A stretch of DNA of 64,000 nt, taken from contig NZ_JAANMS010000003.1 of NCBI RefSeq assembly GCF_011250565.1, forward strand, positions 81,565 through 145,564. The letters run 5' to 3'. The stretch is from Nocardioides sp. IC4_145. GTDB lineage: Bacteria > Actinomycetota > Actinomycetes > Propionibacteriales > Nocardioidaceae. How positions within the stretch are numbered: the stretch's first letter is position 1; each line of letters opens with the position of its first letter. Positions 1-10,200 of the stretch are shown here, piece after piece. Both the position numbers and the translations under genes were made by a program. The notes beneath the pieces were generated by a model that ran no database searches, was not told the DNA's origin, and saw nothing but the letters and a program-made list of their open reading frames with translations.

Positions 1-26
1 ATCCAGTCTAGGCCGTCGCGGGACGG

Positions 27-566
27 TCAGATGACCGCGATGCTGTGGACCGGCAGGTCGCCGACGACGTCCCGGCCGCCGAGGAAGCCGAGCTCCATCA
101 GCACGGCCACCCCGACCGGTGTGGCGCCGCACGCCTCGACGAGCTCACGGGCCGCGCGCACCGTGCCGCCGGTGGCCAGCACGTCGTCGACGAGCAGCAC
201 CCGCTCCCCCGCGGACACGGCGTCGTGGTGCAGCTCGAGGGTCGCCTCGCCGTACTCCAGCGCGTAGGAGACCGCGTGCGCGCCGCGGGGCAGCTTGCCC
301 GCCTTGCGCACCGGCACGAAGCCCGCACCGAGGGCGAGCGCCACCGGCGCGGCCAGGATGAACCCGCGGGCCTCCATGCCGACGACCTTGTCGACGACCG
401 CGTTGCCGTCGGCGTCCCGTCCGGCCTCGGCGATCGCTTCGACCACGGCGCTCAGGCCCTGGTGGTCGGCGAGCAGCGGCGTGATGTCCTTGAAGACGAC
501 CCCTGGCTCCGGGAAGTCCGGGACGTCGACCACCAGGCGCTCGAGCGCCTCGCGGGCCGCGGCCAT
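27..566 (-). CDS. apt: Adenine phosphoribosyltransferase
   Basis: This 179-residue cytosolic enzyme makes AMP from adenine and PRPP (purine salvage). The sequence carries the family hallmarks: FPEPGVVFKDITPLL near the N-terminus, the GMEARGFILAAPVALALG segment, and the PRPP-binding loop VLLVDDVLATGGT. The ATG at 566 gives the usual family length. The frame stays open upstream into secF, and an in-frame GTG at 593 is possible, but neither has a clear ribosome site. It lies 34 bp downstream of secF on the same strand, as in other actinobacteria, where a rel (p)ppGpp synthetase usually follows; that part would lie beyond the window edge. The identification is firm and the exact start is less so. 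Confidence 0.95.
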   Translation of the reverse strand: MAAAREALERLVVDVPDFPEPGVVFKDITPLLADHQGLSAVVEAIAEAGRDADGNAVVDKVVGMEARGFILAAPVALALGAGFVPVRKAGKLPRGAHAVSYALEYGEATLELHHDAVSAGERVLLVDDVLATGGTVRAARELVEACGATPVGVAVLMELGFLGGRDVVGDLPVHSIAVI

Positions 567-600
567 GCGCGGCCCGCGGTGCGGGGAGGTCACCGGCGGA

Positions 601-1857
601 CTACTTCTTGCCGCGCTTGGAACGCGTGACGCGCGAGGGCTGCTGCCGGCCGGCGGCACCGCTGGGGCGCACGTCGCCCTTGGCCTGGGGCACGACGCGG
701 CCGCGGCCGCTCGCCTCGGGCTGCCGCTGGGGGGTGGTCGCCACCGGACGCTGCACCTCGGGGGTGTCGTCGTCGACCAGCTCCGGGTCCGCCTCGGGGT
801 CCCAGGCCTGGTCGGCGACCGGGGCGTCGGACGTGACGGCGGGGACCATGGCGTACCGGTCGGCCTGGGCGCGGGCCTTCGCCTTGGCGTGCCGCTCCTG
901 GAGCTTGACGTCGGTCTCGGTCGACTTCAGGTGCACCAGGACGCGCGGGGCGATGACCACCGAGGAGTAGACACCGGCCGCCATGCCGACGAACTGCGAG
1001 AGCGCCAGGTCCTGCAGGGAGCTCGCGCCGAGCTGGATCGCGCTGACGTAGAGGATCGCGCCGATCGGGATCAGCGCGACGATGCCGGTGTTGATCGAGC
1101 GCACCAGGGTCTGGTTGACCGCGAGGTTCGCCGCGTCGGAGTAGGACTGGCCGGGCTGGAGGTACTCGTTGGTGTTCTCGCGGACCTTGTCGAAGACCAC
1201 GACGGTGTCGTAGAGCGAGAAGCCGAGGATCGCGAGCAGGCCGGTCACCGCCGAGGGGGTCACGGGGAACCCGGAGAGCGCGTAGATGCCGACCGTGATC
1301 GCGATGTCGTGGGCGAGCGCGACCATCGCGGCGATCGACATCTTCCACTCGCGGAAGTAGATCCAGATGAAGATCATCGTCAGCGCGAGGAAGACCGCGA
1401 CGCCGATGGCGGCGCGCTCGGCGACCTGCTGGCCCCAGCTCGCGCCGATCTCGTCCTGGGAGATGTCGTTGAGGGGGTCGTCGATCGCGACGGTGTCGGT
1501 GATGGCTGCGACGACCCGGTCGTTCTCCTCCGCGTCGAGGTCCTCGACCTGGATGAGCAGCGATTCGCCGGCGGTGGTGACGACGGGCGACTCGGCACCC
1601 TCGACCCCCGCGTCGGCCACGGCCTCGCGGAGCGCGTCGGCGTTGTCCTGCGTGGCCGCCGAGGCACCCACGGCGACGCGGTACTGCGTGCCGCCGGTGA
1701 ACTCGATGCCGAAGTTGAGGCCCTTGACCACGATGATGCCGATGGCGAGGCCCACGAACACCAGCGAGATGGCGTACCAGAGGGGCTTGCGACCGACGAA
1801 GTCGATCGACCGGCGGCCGTTGTAGAGCTCGTTGCCGAGCCGGGAGAACTTGCCCAT
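601..1857 (-). CDS. secF: Protein translocase subunit SecF
   Basis: SecF is the second half of the SecDF membrane complex, which uses the proton motive force to help SecYEG release exported proteins. The 418-residue product has the N-terminal YAISLVFVGLAIGIIVV segment, followed by the SecF signature GIEFTGGTQYRV, a periplasmic domain, and a C-terminal five-helix RND-type bundle that includes LAHDIAITVGIYAL and LLAILGFSLYDTVVVFDKVR. The last 120 residues form a charged cytoplasmic tail longer than in E. coli, as is common in actinobacteria. Its ATG overlaps the secD stop codon by one base (TGATG), so the two are probably translationally coupled. Confidence 0.97.
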   Translation of the reverse strand: MGKFSRLGNELYNGRRSIDFVGRKPLWYAISLVFVGLAIGIIVVKGLNFGIEFTGGTQYRVAVGASAATQDNADALREAVADAGVEGAESPVVTTAGESLLIQVEDLDAEENDRVVAAITDTVAIDDPLNDISQDEIGASWGQQVAERAAIGVAVFLALTMIFIWIYFREWKMSIAAMVALAHDIAITVGIYALSGFPVTPSAVTGLLAILGFSLYDTVVVFDKVRENTNEYLQPGQSYSDAANLAVNQTLVRSINTGIVALIPIGAILYVSAIQLGASSLQDLALSQFVGMAAGVYSSVVIAPRVLVHLKSTETDVKLQERHAKAKARAQADRYAMVPAVTSDAPVADQAWDPEADPELVDDDTPEVQRPVATTPQRQPEASGRGRVVPQAKGDVRPSGAAGRQQPSRVTRSKRGKK

Positions 1858-3686
1858 CAGGCGTTACCTCCAGCGGGGACCCGGTCCATGCCGAGCGTCT
1901 CGGGGCTGAGGCCGGACAGGCGGCCGCCGCCGTTGAAGAACTTGTACCGCGCGAGGTAGGACACCGCAGGCTTGGTGAACCAGAAGAGCACCGCGAGGTC
2001 GATCAGCGTGGACAGGCCGAGCGCGAAGCCGAAGCCCTTCACCGCGCCGGTCGCGAAGATGTACAGCACCGCGGCGGACAGCAGCGAGACGGTGTTCGCG
2101 GCGAGGCGGGTCACCTTCGCGCGCTTCCAGCCGGTCTCCACCGCGACCCGCATGGACTTGCCCTCGCGCATCTCGTCGCGGATGCGCTCGAAGAACAGGA
2201 TGAAGGAGTCGGCGGTGACACCGACGGCGATGATCAGCCCGGCGATGCCAGGCAGGGTCAGCGTGAAGCCGGCCGTCTCGCTGAGAAGCAGCACCAACGC
2301 GTAGGTGATGAGCGCGGCGACCGCCAGCGAGCCGAGCACGACCACGCCGAGGCCGCGGTAGTAGACGAGGCAGTAGAGCATCACCAGGGCGAGGCCGAGG
2401 CCGCCGGCCCAGAGGCCCGCCGAGAGCTGGTCACCGGCGAGCGAGGGGCCGATCGTCTCGGACGACACGTCGTCCTGGAACGCGATCGGCAGCGCGCCGA
2501 ACTTCAGGCTGGTCGCGAGGCTCTGCGCGGAGGCCTCGGTGAAGTTGCCCTCGATCTGCGCCTGGCCGTTGGTGATCAGGCCGTTCATCGTCGGAGCGGA
2601 AAGCACCTCACCGTCGAGCACGACCGCGAACTGCCCGCCGTTGTTCACGAGCTTGCGGGAGATGTCGGCGAAGGTCTTCGTGCCGGCGCCGTTGAACTCC
2701 AGCGCGACGACCCACTGCACCTGCTGCTGCGGGATCTGGGCCGAGGCGTCGGTGAGCTGCGTGCCCTCGATCGCCGAGGGCGACAGCAGGTACTTCACGA
2801 CCGTGCCGTCCTCGAACGTCTCGCAGGAGACCAGCGGCTTGTCCGGGTTGTCCTCCACCGGCGGCATGGTGCCGTCCGCCGGGCAGGTGAACTCGTTGTA
2901 CGCCTTGATGGCCGCCTCGTTCGGCGCGTCGACCCAGGTCAGCGGGTCGGTGGCGTTCTTGCCGCCGTCCGGGGCGGGAACCATCGAGGGGCTCGGCGAC
3001 CCGGACGGGTCCTCGGTGCCCTCGTCGGTGCCGTTCTCGGCGCCGTCGCCGGTGTCCTCGGAGGGCTCGGCGCTCGGGCTGGCGGTCGCGTCCGCCGTGG
3101 CCAGGCTCTTCGTGGCGAAGCCGACCGGCGGGCGGTTGTTGCTGCCCTGTTGGTCGCCCTCGCCCCCGTTGCCGCCGTTGTTGCCGCGGTTGTTGCCGCC
3201 GTCGCCGCCCTGGTCACCGCCGGTGCCGGGATCGATCTGCACCGCGGAACCGTCGGGCAGGCCGCCGGTTGCGCCGGGGTCGAGCGCGGGGCCCTGGCCG
3301 CCGCCGGCCGCACAGGGACCGGGGTTGATCTCCGAGCACGCCACCAGGCGGAACCGCAGCTGCGCCTGGCGCTTGACGGTCTCGAGGAGGTCGCGCCGGG
3401 AGCTGCCGGGGATCTCCACGACGATGATGTTGCTGCCCTCGGTGACCACGTCGGCCTCCGCGACACCGGAACCGTTCACCCGGTCGTCGATGATCTGGCG
3501 GGCCTGCTCGAGGCTGTCATCGGCCGGGTCGTCGTCGGAGGCCACGAGCGTGATGCGCGTGCCGCCCTGGAGGTCGAGGCCCAGCGCGGGCTTCCAGGTG
3601 CCGGCCAGGACCACGAGCCCGTAGAGCAGCGCCATGCCGAGGAAGAACACCACGAGGGTGCGTCCGGGGCGGGGCTTGCGTGCCAT
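1857..3686 (-). CDS. secD: Protein translocase subunit SecD
   Basis: SecD is the partner of SecF. The 609-residue protein begins with a membrane helix (VVFFLGMALLYGLVVLAG) and the SecD motif LGLDLQGGTRITL. Its first periplasmic domain is interrupted at about residues 135-250 by a low-complexity insert rich in Gly, Asn, Ser, Asp and Pro (for example GGDQGGDGGNNRGNNGGNGG). The C-terminal RND bundle includes GIAGLIIAVGVTADSFILFF and the conserved ERIRDEMREG. Only 1 bp separates it from the yajC stop, and it overlaps secF. The insert makes it longer than many homologues; such linkers do occur in actinobacterial SecD. Confidence 0.97.
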   Translation of the reverse strand: MARKPRPGRTLVVFFLGMALLYGLVVLAGTWKPALGLDLQGGTRITLVASDDDPADDSLEQARQIIDDRVNGSGVAEADVVTEGSNIIVVEIPGSSRRDLLETVKRQAQLRFRLVACSEINPGPCAAGGGQGPALDPGATGGLPDGSAVQIDPGTGGDQGGDGGNNRGNNGGNGGEGDQQGSNNRPPVGFATKSLATADATASPSAEPSEDTGDGAENGTDEGTEDPSGSPSPSMVPAPDGGKNATDPLTWVDAPNEAAIKAYNEFTCPADGTMPPVEDNPDKPLVSCETFEDGTVVKYLLSPSAIEGTQLTDASAQIPQQQVQWVVALEFNGAGTKTFADISRKLVNNGGQFAVVLDGEVLSAPTMNGLITNGQAQIEGNFTEASAQSLATSLKFGALPIAFQDDVSSETIGPSLAGDQLSAGLWAGGLGLALVMLYCLVYYRGLGVVVLGSLAVAALITYALVLLLSETAGFTLTLPGIAGLIIAVGVTADSFILFFERIRDEMREGKSMRVAVETGWKRAKVTRLAANTVSLLSAAVLYIFATGAVKGFGFALGLSTLIDLAVLFWFTKPAVSYLARYKFFNGGGRLSGLSPETLGMDRVPAGGNA

Positions 3687-3687
3687 G

Positions 3688-3978
3688 TCAGATCTCCTCC
3701 GGCCCGCCGGCTGCGGCGGGCCCTGGCTGTGCGACGGTGCCGATCGCGCCGCGAGCGACGGTCACGACGACCCCCTCGGCGATCTCGACACGTGCGGTGT
3801 CGTCGGTGAGCTCGCGCACCGTGCCGAGGAAGCCCGAGGTCAGGACGACCTCGTCACCCACCCCCAACGACGACTGCATGCGGACGAGTTCCTTCTGGCG
3901 CCGGGAAGCCGGCCTGATGATCAGGAGCCAGAAGAGGAGGGCGATGCCGACCAGCGGCAACAGGGAGGCGAGCTCCAC
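3688..3978 (-). CDS. yajC: Sec translocon accessory protein YajC
   Basis: This 96-residue single-span membrane protein associates with SecDF. It has one N-terminal helix (LLPLVGIALLFWLLIIRP) followed directly by RRQKELVRMQSSLGVGDEVVLTSGFLGTV, which is the diagnostic YajC core. I place the start at the GTG at 3976-3978 because an AGAGG sits about 8 bases upstream and the membrane helix then begins near residue 5. The frame stays open to 4047, but the extra residues are Arg/Pro-rich and unlike the family. It is the first gene of the yajC-secD-secF-apt group. Confidence 0.93.
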   Translation of the reverse strand: MELASLLPLVGIALLFWLLIIRPASRRQKELVRMQSSLGVGDEVVLTSGFLGTVRELTDDTARVEIAEGVVVTVARGAIGTVAQPGPAAAGGPEEI

Positions 3979-4097
3979 GGACGAACCTCTCGAGCGGTGA
4001 CGGGGAGGCCGCTCACCCGGGCGAGTCCCGGGGCGGCCGACGGGCAAGCATACCTACGGGCTTCCCCGCCCGGACGAATCCCAGGAGACGCGGCCCG

Positions 4098-5183
<1,086 letters not shown>

Positions 5184-5188
5184 GGCGA

Positions 5189-5785
5189 TCAGGCCTTGCT
5201 GAGCGTGCGGAGGGCTGCGCGGAGCAGCGTCGCGACGTCGGGAGCGCCACCGGCTTCGGGCGCCACGGCGTCGATCGCCTTCTCGGCGTCCTTCGCGGAC
5301 CAGCCGAGCCCGACGAGACCCTGGTGCACCTGCTCGCGCCACGGCTCGCTCCCGGCAGGGGCGGGCACGGTGGTGGTTCCGGTCGGCGGGCCGATTCGGT
5401 CCTTGAGCTCGAGGATGATCCGCTGCGCGCCCTTCTGGCCGATGCCGGGCACGCGGGTCAGCGTCTTGACGTCGTCGCTGCTGATGGCGCGGCGCACGTC
5501 GTCGGGGCTCAGCACCGCCACCATCGCCTGGGCGACCTTGGGGCCGACGCCGGAGGCGGTCTGCACGAGCTCGAAGACGCTCTTCTCGTCCTCGTCGGCG
5601 AAGCCGTAGAGGGTCATCGAGTCCTCACGCACCACCATGCTCGTGGCCAGCGTGGCGCTCTGCCCGGTGCGCAGGCCGGCGATGGTGCCCGGCGTGCACA
5701 TCAGCTCGAGGCCGACGCCGCCGACCTCGAGGACGGCGCTGGTGAGCGAGACCCCGGCGACCTGGCCGCGGACGAAGGCGATCAA
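5189..5785 (-). CDS. ruvA: Holliday junction branch migration protein RuvA
   Basis: RuvA binds four-way DNA junctions and loads RuvB. The 198-residue product starts MIAFVRGQV, has the OB-fold segment [16 protein letters not shown], then the helix-hairpin-helix region ([16 protein letters not shown] and [20 protein letters not shown]), and ends in a UBA-like RuvB-binding domain ([19 protein letters not shown]). The start codon is TTG, embedded in the ruvC stop as TTGA, giving a 4-bp overlap that suggests translational coupling. All expected parts are present. Confidence 0.97.
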   Translation of the reverse strand: MIAFVRGQVAGVSLTSAVLEVGGVGLELMCTPGTIAGLRTGQSATLATSMVVREDSMTLYGFADEDEKSVFELVQTASGVGPKVAQAMVAVLSPDDVRRAISSDDVKTLTRVPGIGQKGAQRIILELKDRIGPPTGTTTVPAPAGSEPWREQVHQGLVGLGWSAKDAEKAIDAVAPEAGGAPDVATLLRAALRTLSKA

Positions 5786-6309
5786 CGTCTGCTCCTCGTG
5801 GTTGCTGCCGCCAGCGCGGCGTCGATGCGGGCTTGGGCTCCCCCGCGCCAGATGTGGGTGATCGCGAGCGCCAGGGCGTCGGCGGCGTCGGCCGGCTTCG
5901 GCATGGCGTCCAGGCGCAGGATGCGGGTGACCATCGCGCCGACCTGCGCCTTGTCGGCCCGGCCGTTGCCGGAGACCGCCGCCTTGACCTCGCTCGGCGT
6001 GTGCAGCGCGATCGGCAGCCCACGGCGGGCGGCGCAGACCATCGCGATCCCGCTGGCCTGCGCGGTGCCCATGACCGTGCTGACGTCGGAGCGGGCGAAG
6101 ACCCGCTCGACCGCGACCGCGTCGGGCCGGTGCTCGTCGAGCCAGGCGTCGACGCCCTTCTCGATGGTCACCAGCCGCTCCGCGACCGGCCGGTCGGCGC
6201 TGGTCCGCAGCACGTTCACGTCGACCAGGGTGAGCGGTCGACCGACCGAGCCGTCGACCACGCCCATCCCGCAGCGGGTCAGGCCGGGATCGATCCCGAG
6301 CACGCGCAT
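5782..6309 (-). CDS. ruvC: Crossover junction endodeoxyribonuclease RuvC
   Basis: RuvC resolves Holliday junctions by paired nicking. The 175-residue product begins [14 protein letters not shown], which contains the first catalytic Asp. It continues with AVERVFA (catalytic Glu) and [19 protein letters not shown], and ends with a conserved acidic pair in [12 protein letters not shown]. It is the first gene of ruvCAB. A well-formed LexA box lies 14 bp upstream of the ATG, so the operon is probably induced by DNA damage, as known for mycobacterial ruvCAB. Confidence 0.97.
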   Translation of the reverse strand: MRVLGIDPGLTRCGMGVVDGSVGRPLTLVDVNVLRTSADRPVAERLVTIEKGVDAWLDEHRPDAVAVERVFARSDVSTVMGTAQASGIAMVCAARRGLPIALHTPSEVKAAVSGNGRADKAQVGAMVTRILRLDAMPKPADAADALALAITHIWRGGAQARIDAALAAATTRSRR

Positions 6310-6322
6310 GGCCAGCCTTCCG

Positions 6323-6338
6323 TCGAACGTCTGTTCGG
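6323..6338 (-). promoter_or_regulatory. LexA (SOS) box upstream of ruvCAB
   Basis: The sequence TCGAACGTCTGTTCGG matches the actinobacterial/Gram-positive SOS operator core GAAC-N4-GTTC. It lies 14 bp upstream of the ruvC ATG, where LexA would block transcription. The same core occurs upstream of recA (51002-51015) and upstream of a small gene (33393-33408) in this window. Confidence 0.85.
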
Positions 6339-6408
6339 GAGGAACGCTAGCCGCCGGGCCCGACGTACGCCGTCACGACACGCCCGCGGCGTACCGGCTC
6401 GGTCGCGG

Positions 6409-7185
6409 TCAGGCGTCCGCGGCCTCGAGCTCGGCCATCACGTCGGCCGGGACGTCGACGTTGCTGAAGACGTCCTGCACGTCGTCGAGGTCCTCGAGGG
6501 CGTCGATGAGCTTGAAGACCTTGCCCGCGGCGGTCGCGTCGACGGGGATGTCCATCGTCGCGACGAACTGGACGTCGGCGGAGTCGTAGTCGATGCCGGC
6601 GGCCTGGAGCGCGGTGCGGACGGCGACGAGGTCGGTGGCCTCGGAGATGACCTGGAACTGGTCACCGAGGTCGTTGACCTCCTCGGCACCGGCGTCGAGG
6701 GTGGCCTCGAGGACGTCGTCCTCGGAGACCTCCTTGCCGCCCTCCTGCGCCTTGGCGACCAGCACGACGCCCTTGCGGTTGAAGAGCCGGGAGACCGAGC
6801 CGGGGTCGGCCATGGTGCCGCCGTTGCGGGTGACCGCGGTGCGGACCTCCATCGCGGCACGGTTCTTGTTGTCGGTGAGGCACTCGACCAGGAGGCCGAC
6901 GCCGGACGCGCCGTAGACCTCGTAGGTGATCGTCGTGTAGTCCGCGCCGCCGGTCTCGGCACCGGAGCCGCGCTTGACCGCGCGGTCGATGTTGTCGTTG
7001 GGGACCGAGGACTTCTTGGCCTTCTGGATCGCGTCGTACAGCGTCGGGTTGCCCGAGGGGTCGCCGCCGCCCATGCGGGCCGCGACCTCGACGTTCTTGA
7101 TCAGCTTGGCGAACATCTTGCCGCGCTTGGCGTCGATGGCGGCCTTCTTGTGCTTCGTGGTCGCCCACTTGGAGTGGCCAGACAT
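6409..7185 (-). CDS. YebC/PmpR family protein
   Basis: The 258-residue product begins [22 protein letters not shown], the invariant start of the YebC/PmpR family. It continues through [20 protein letters not shown] and [14 protein letters not shown] to the acidic C-terminal domain. Family members were first described as DNA-binding regulators, and some act on translation of proline-rich stretches; which applies here cannot be read from the sequence. It sits between ruvC and pdxT, its usual actinobacterial position. The annotation to family level is certain. Confidence 0.95.
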   Translation of the reverse strand: MSGHSKWATTKHKKAAIDAKRGKMFAKLIKNVEVAARMGGGDPSGNPTLYDAIQKAKKSSVPNDNIDRAVKRGSGAETGGADYTTITYEVYGASGVGLLVECLTDNKNRAAMEVRTAVTRNGGTMADPGSVSRLFNRKGVVLVAKAQEGGKEVSEDDVLEATLDAGAEEVNDLGDQFQVISEATDLVAVRTALQAAGIDYDSADVQFVATMDIPVDATAAGKVFKLIDALEDLDDVQDVFSNVDVPADVMAELEAADA

Positions 7186-7276
7186 GCGTCCCTCTTCCCG
7201 CGCCGGTCATGTGCTGGTGCGGTCCCCCGCACCAGCCGTCGATCCTAGCGGCGCCCGGGCCGATCGGCCGACGAGG

Positions 7277-7864
7277 TCAACGCACCGGCCCGCGCACCAG
7301 GTCGACGAAGAGACGGTGCACCCGACCGTCGCCGCCCACCTCCGGGTGGAAGCTCGTGGCGAGCAGGTGGCCCTGGCGCACGGCGACGGGATGGCCGGCC
7401 GCCTCGGCGAGCACCTCGACCCCGGGCCCGACCTCCTCGACCCACGGCGCGCGGATGAACACCGCGTGCACCGGTTCGTCGATCCCGGTCACCGGCAGGT
7501 CGGTCTCGAACGAGTCGACCTGCCGCCCGAACGCGTTGCGCCGCACCGTCACGTCGAGCCCGCCGACCGTCTCCTGGCCCGCCGCGCCGTCGCGCACCCG
7601 GTCGGCGAGCAGGATCATCCCCGCGCACGTGCCGAAGGCGGGCATGCCGCCGGTGATCCGCTTCCTCAGTGGGTCCAGGAGGCCGAAGGTGCGCAGCAGC
7701 TTGGCCATCGTCGTCGACTCACCGCCGGGCAGGACGATCCCGTCGACCTCGGCGAGCTCGCTCTCGCGGCGGACCGTGACCGCGTCGACACCGAGGTCGG
7801 TCAGGGTGCGAACGTGCTCGCGGACGTCTCCCTGCAGGGCGAGGACGCCGATGGTGGGTGGCAC
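7277..7864 (-). CDS. pdxT: Pyridoxal 5'-phosphate synthase glutaminase subunit PdxT
   Basis: PdxT hydrolyses glutamine and passes ammonia to PdxS for vitamin B6 synthesis. From the GTG at 7862-7864 the product is 195 residues and starts [16 protein letters not shown]. It contains [15 protein letters not shown], the nucleophile elbow [11 protein letters not shown] with the catalytic Cys, and the C-terminal SFHPEVGGD with the catalytic His and Glu. Upstream in-frame residues are Arg-rich and overlap a repeat, so they are not part of the protein. A metallophosphoesterase gene separates it from pdxS. Confidence 0.95.
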   Translation of the reverse strand: MPPTIGVLALQGDVREHVRTLTDLGVDAVTVRRESELAEVDGIVLPGGESTTMAKLLRTFGLLDPLRKRITGGMPAFGTCAGMILLADRVRDGAAGQETVGGLDVTVRRNAFGRQVDSFETDLPVTGIDEPVHAVFIRAPWVEEVGPGVEVLAEAAGHPVAVRQGHLLATSFHPEVGGDGRVHRLFVDLVRGPVR

Positions 7865-7948
7865 GGGCTGGACGATAGGCGCCGGGCCTGCTCTCCGCGC
7901 ATCCGCGTCGCCGCGGTGCGGCCGCCGCCTGCGGAGCCGCCTGCGATG

Positions 7949-7996
7949 GGTCGTGTGCTCCAGGTCGCGGGCCAGCGCGTCCTCCGGCACACGACC
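7949..7996. repeat. 48-nt inverted repeat, copy A
   Basis: This 48-nt element has perfect 10-nt arms, GGTCGTGTGC and GCACACGACC. A second copy with the same arms and length, and a similar interior, lies at 18861-18908. Both copies sit outside genes. Here it lies just upstream of pdxT, next to a second repeat family. It looks like a REP-like palindromic repeat; no function is known to me. Confidence 0.75.
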
Positions 7997-8038
7997 CCGC
8001 GCACAGCGGCCGGCCCGGCGCGGGGGCGGGGGCGGGGG

Positions 8039-8106
8039 CTTCGAGACAGGCGCTGCGCGCCTTCCTTAACCAGCCGCCCGAGGCGCTGCGGGCCTTCCTC
8101 AACCGG
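8039..8106. repeat. REP-like repeat, one full and one partial copy
   Basis: Positions 8039-8074 form a 36-nt element (CTTCGAGACAGGCGCTGCGC and onward) that matches 49581-49616 inside recX at 31 of 36 positions by my reading. A second, partial copy follows at 8079-8106 and covers the stop codon (8099-8101) of the metallophosphoesterase gene. With the 48-nt repeat, it fills the 234-bp gap between pdxT and that gene. Confidence 0.7.
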
Positions 8107-9253
8107 AAGTCGAGCGGAGGGTGACGACGGTGATCTCGGGCGCGGCGCCAGTGCGGACGGGCGGGCCGGAGGTGCCGACACCGCGGGAGGTCACGACGGT
8201 GACGCCGTCGACGACGTCCACGCCGGCGAGGGTGGGTTGCTGGAGCGGCACGAGCCAGCCGAACGGCCAGATCTGGCCGCCGTGGGTGTGGCCGGAGAGC
8301 TGGAGGTCGACGCCGGCCGAGGCGACGAGCTGGCGCGGTTCGTGGGCGACGTACACCACGTAGTCCTCCGGCCGCGTCCCGGAGAGCGCGGCGGCCGGGT
8401 CCGGCTCGAGGGCGCCGGTGCCGATCTCGTCGTGGACGCCGGCGACGACGAGGGGGTCTCCCCCGCGCTCGAGGACGACGTGCTCGTTGCGGAGGACGTC
8501 GACGCCGAGGGTCTCGAGCCGGTCGAGGTACGCCGGGGCGTCACCGGTCTCGATCTCGTGGTTGCCGGACACGGCGACGACGCCGAGCGGCGCGTCCAGG
8601 TCGGCGAGGGGGTCGAGGTCGGGGCCGGTGTACCGCTCGCGGCCGTCGACGAGGTCGCCGCCGAGCACGACCAGGTCCGGGTCCTGCGCGTTGACGAGGT
8701 CGACGACGCGGCGGGTCCAGGCCTCGCCGTGGACGACACCGACGTGCAGGTCGGTCAGCAGCACGATCCGCGCGCCGTCCCAGCCGTCGGGCAGCGCCGC
8801 CGACCCGACGTCGTACGCCGTGGCGCGCGGCCGCTGCGCGACGACGGCGCCGACGGCCATCACCGCCAGGGCGAGGACGACGACCACCGGGGTGCCGACG
8901 CGGAGCAGCCGTTCGCGGGCGGCGCGGCGGCCGAGCAGCCGGAGCACCAGCGAGGCGAGGGCGAGCAGGAGGCAGCCGACCGTGAGGTACCAGGCGAGCC
9001 CCAGCCAGGACAGCCCGAGCCACAGCACCGGCCGGAGCGGGGCGGGGTCGATCGTGCGGTAGGCGACGTTCGTGGCGGCGTAGAGCAGCAGCCCGCCGAC
9101 GACCACGACGAGCGAGAGCCGCCGCGCCCACCGCGGGGCGCCGCTGACGACCGCGAGGCGACGGTGCAGCCACCGCGCCCACCACACGACGGACGCGACG
9201 AGCAGCAGCAGCGCGAGGACCCCCAGCACCTGGCCGAGCCAGGTGTCCTGCAC
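8099..9253 (-). CDS. Membrane-anchored metallophosphoesterase
   Basis: The product is a 384-residue membrane protein with about four N-terminal helices (for example VLGVLALLLLVASVVWW and LSLVVVVGGLLLYAATNVA) and a C-terminal calcineurin-like phosphoesterase domain. All metal-binding motifs are visible: TDLH near residue 168, GDLVD near 199, GNHE near 230, HEP near 304 and GHTHGG near 321. It resembles the YaeI/YkuE group. The substrate cannot be told from sequence. The start is uncertain: GTG at 9253 (used here) or GTG at 9229. It lies between pdxS and pdxT on the same strand, 13 bp after pdxS. Its stop codon falls inside a REP-like repeat, so the C-terminus may have been reshaped by that repeat. 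Confidence 0.88.
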   Translation of the reverse strand: MQDTWLGQVLGVLALLLLVASVVWWARWLHRRLAVVSGAPRWARRLSLVVVVGGLLLYAATNVAYRTIDPAPLRPVLWLGLSWLGLAWYLTVGCLLLALASLVLRLLGRRAARERLLRVGTPVVVVLALAVMAVGAVVAQRPRATAYDVGSAALPDGWDGARIVLLTDLHVGVVHGEAWTRRVVDLVNAQDPDLVVLGGDLVDGRERYTGPDLDPLADLDAPLGVVAVSGNHEIETGDAPAYLDRLETLGVDVLRNEHVVLERGGDPLVVAGVHDEIGTGALEPDPAAALSGTRPEDYVVYVAHEPRQLVASAGVDLQLSGHTHGGQIWPFGWLVPLQQPTLAGVDVVDGVTVVTSRGVGTSGPPVRTGAAPEITVVTLRSTSG

Positions 9254-9266
9254 GTCGCTCAGGAGG

Positions 9267-10181
9267 TCACCAGCCGCGCTCGGCGAGGCGGTGGGGCTGC
9301 GGGATCTCCTCGACGTTGATGCCGACCATCGCCTCGCCCAGGCCGCGGGAGACCTTCGCGACCATGTCGGGGTCGTCGTGGAAGGTCGTGGCCCTGACGA
9401 TCGCCTCGGCCCGCTGCGCGGGGTTGCCGGACTTGAAGATGCCCGAGCCGACGAAGACGCCTTCGGCACCGAGCTGCATCATCATCGCCGCGTCCGCGGG
9501 CGTGGCGATGCCGCCGGCAGTGAACAGCACGACCGGCAGCTTGCCGGTCTCGGCGACCTCCTTGACCAGGTCGTACGGCGCCTGGAGCTCCTTGGCCGCG
9601 ACGTACAGCTCGTCGCCCTCGAGTGCCGCGAGCCGGCGGATCTCGCCGCGGATGGTGCGCATGTGGGTGACCGCGTTGGACACGTCACCGGTGCCGGCCT
9701 CGCCCTTGGAGCGGATCATCGCCGCGCCCTCGGTGATCCGCCGCAGCGCCTCCCCGAGGTTGGTCGCACCGCACACGAACGGCACGGTGAACGCCCACTT
9801 GTCGATGTGGTTCGCGTAGTCGGCGGGCGTGAGCACCTCGGACTCGTCGACGTAGTCCACGCCGAGCGACTGCAGCACCTGCGCCTCCGCGAAGTGGCCG
9901 ATCCGCGCCTTGGCCATGACCGGGATCGAGACGGCCTCGATGATCCCGTCGATCATGTCCGGGTCCGACATCCGCGAGACGCCGCCCTGGGCCCGGATGT
10001 CGGCCGGCACCCGCTCGAGCGCCATGACCGCGACGGCGCCTGCGTCCTCGGCGATCTTGGCCTGGTCGGGGGTGACGACGTCCATGATCACGCCGCCCTT
10101 GAGCATCTCCGCCATGCCGCGCTTGACGCGGGTGGTGCCGGTGGTGGGGCCGTCGGTGGTGGAGGCGTGGCTCTCGGTCAT
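9267..10181 (-). CDS. pdxS: Pyridoxal 5'-phosphate synthase subunit PdxS
   Basis: PdxS condenses ribose 5-phosphate, glyceraldehyde 3-phosphate and ammonia to PLP. The 304-residue TIM-barrel protein shows [56 protein letters not shown] and the phosphate-binding [15 protein letters not shown]. The first 18 or so residues are a variable extension. The ATG at 10181 is the only good start. It lies 19 bp downstream of pgsA. In Mycobacterium and Streptomyces, a mannosyltransferase and an acyltransferase gene usually stand between these two; they are absent here. Confidence 0.97.
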   Translation of the reverse strand: MTESHASTTDGPTTGTTRVKRGMAEMLKGGVIMDVVTPDQAKIAEDAGAVAVMALERVPADIRAQGGVSRMSDPDMIDGIIEAVSIPVMAKARIGHFAEAQVLQSLGVDYVDESEVLTPADYANHIDKWAFTVPFVCGATNLGEALRRITEGAAMIRSKGEAGTGDVSNAVTHMRTIRGEIRRLAALEGDELYVAAKELQAPYDLVKEVAETGKLPVVLFTAGGIATPADAAMMMQLGAEGVFVGSGIFKSGNPAQRAEAIVRATTFHDDPDMVAKVSRGLGEAMVGINVEEIPQPHRLAERGW

Positions 10182-10200
10182 GCGAGGAGCGTAGGACGCT

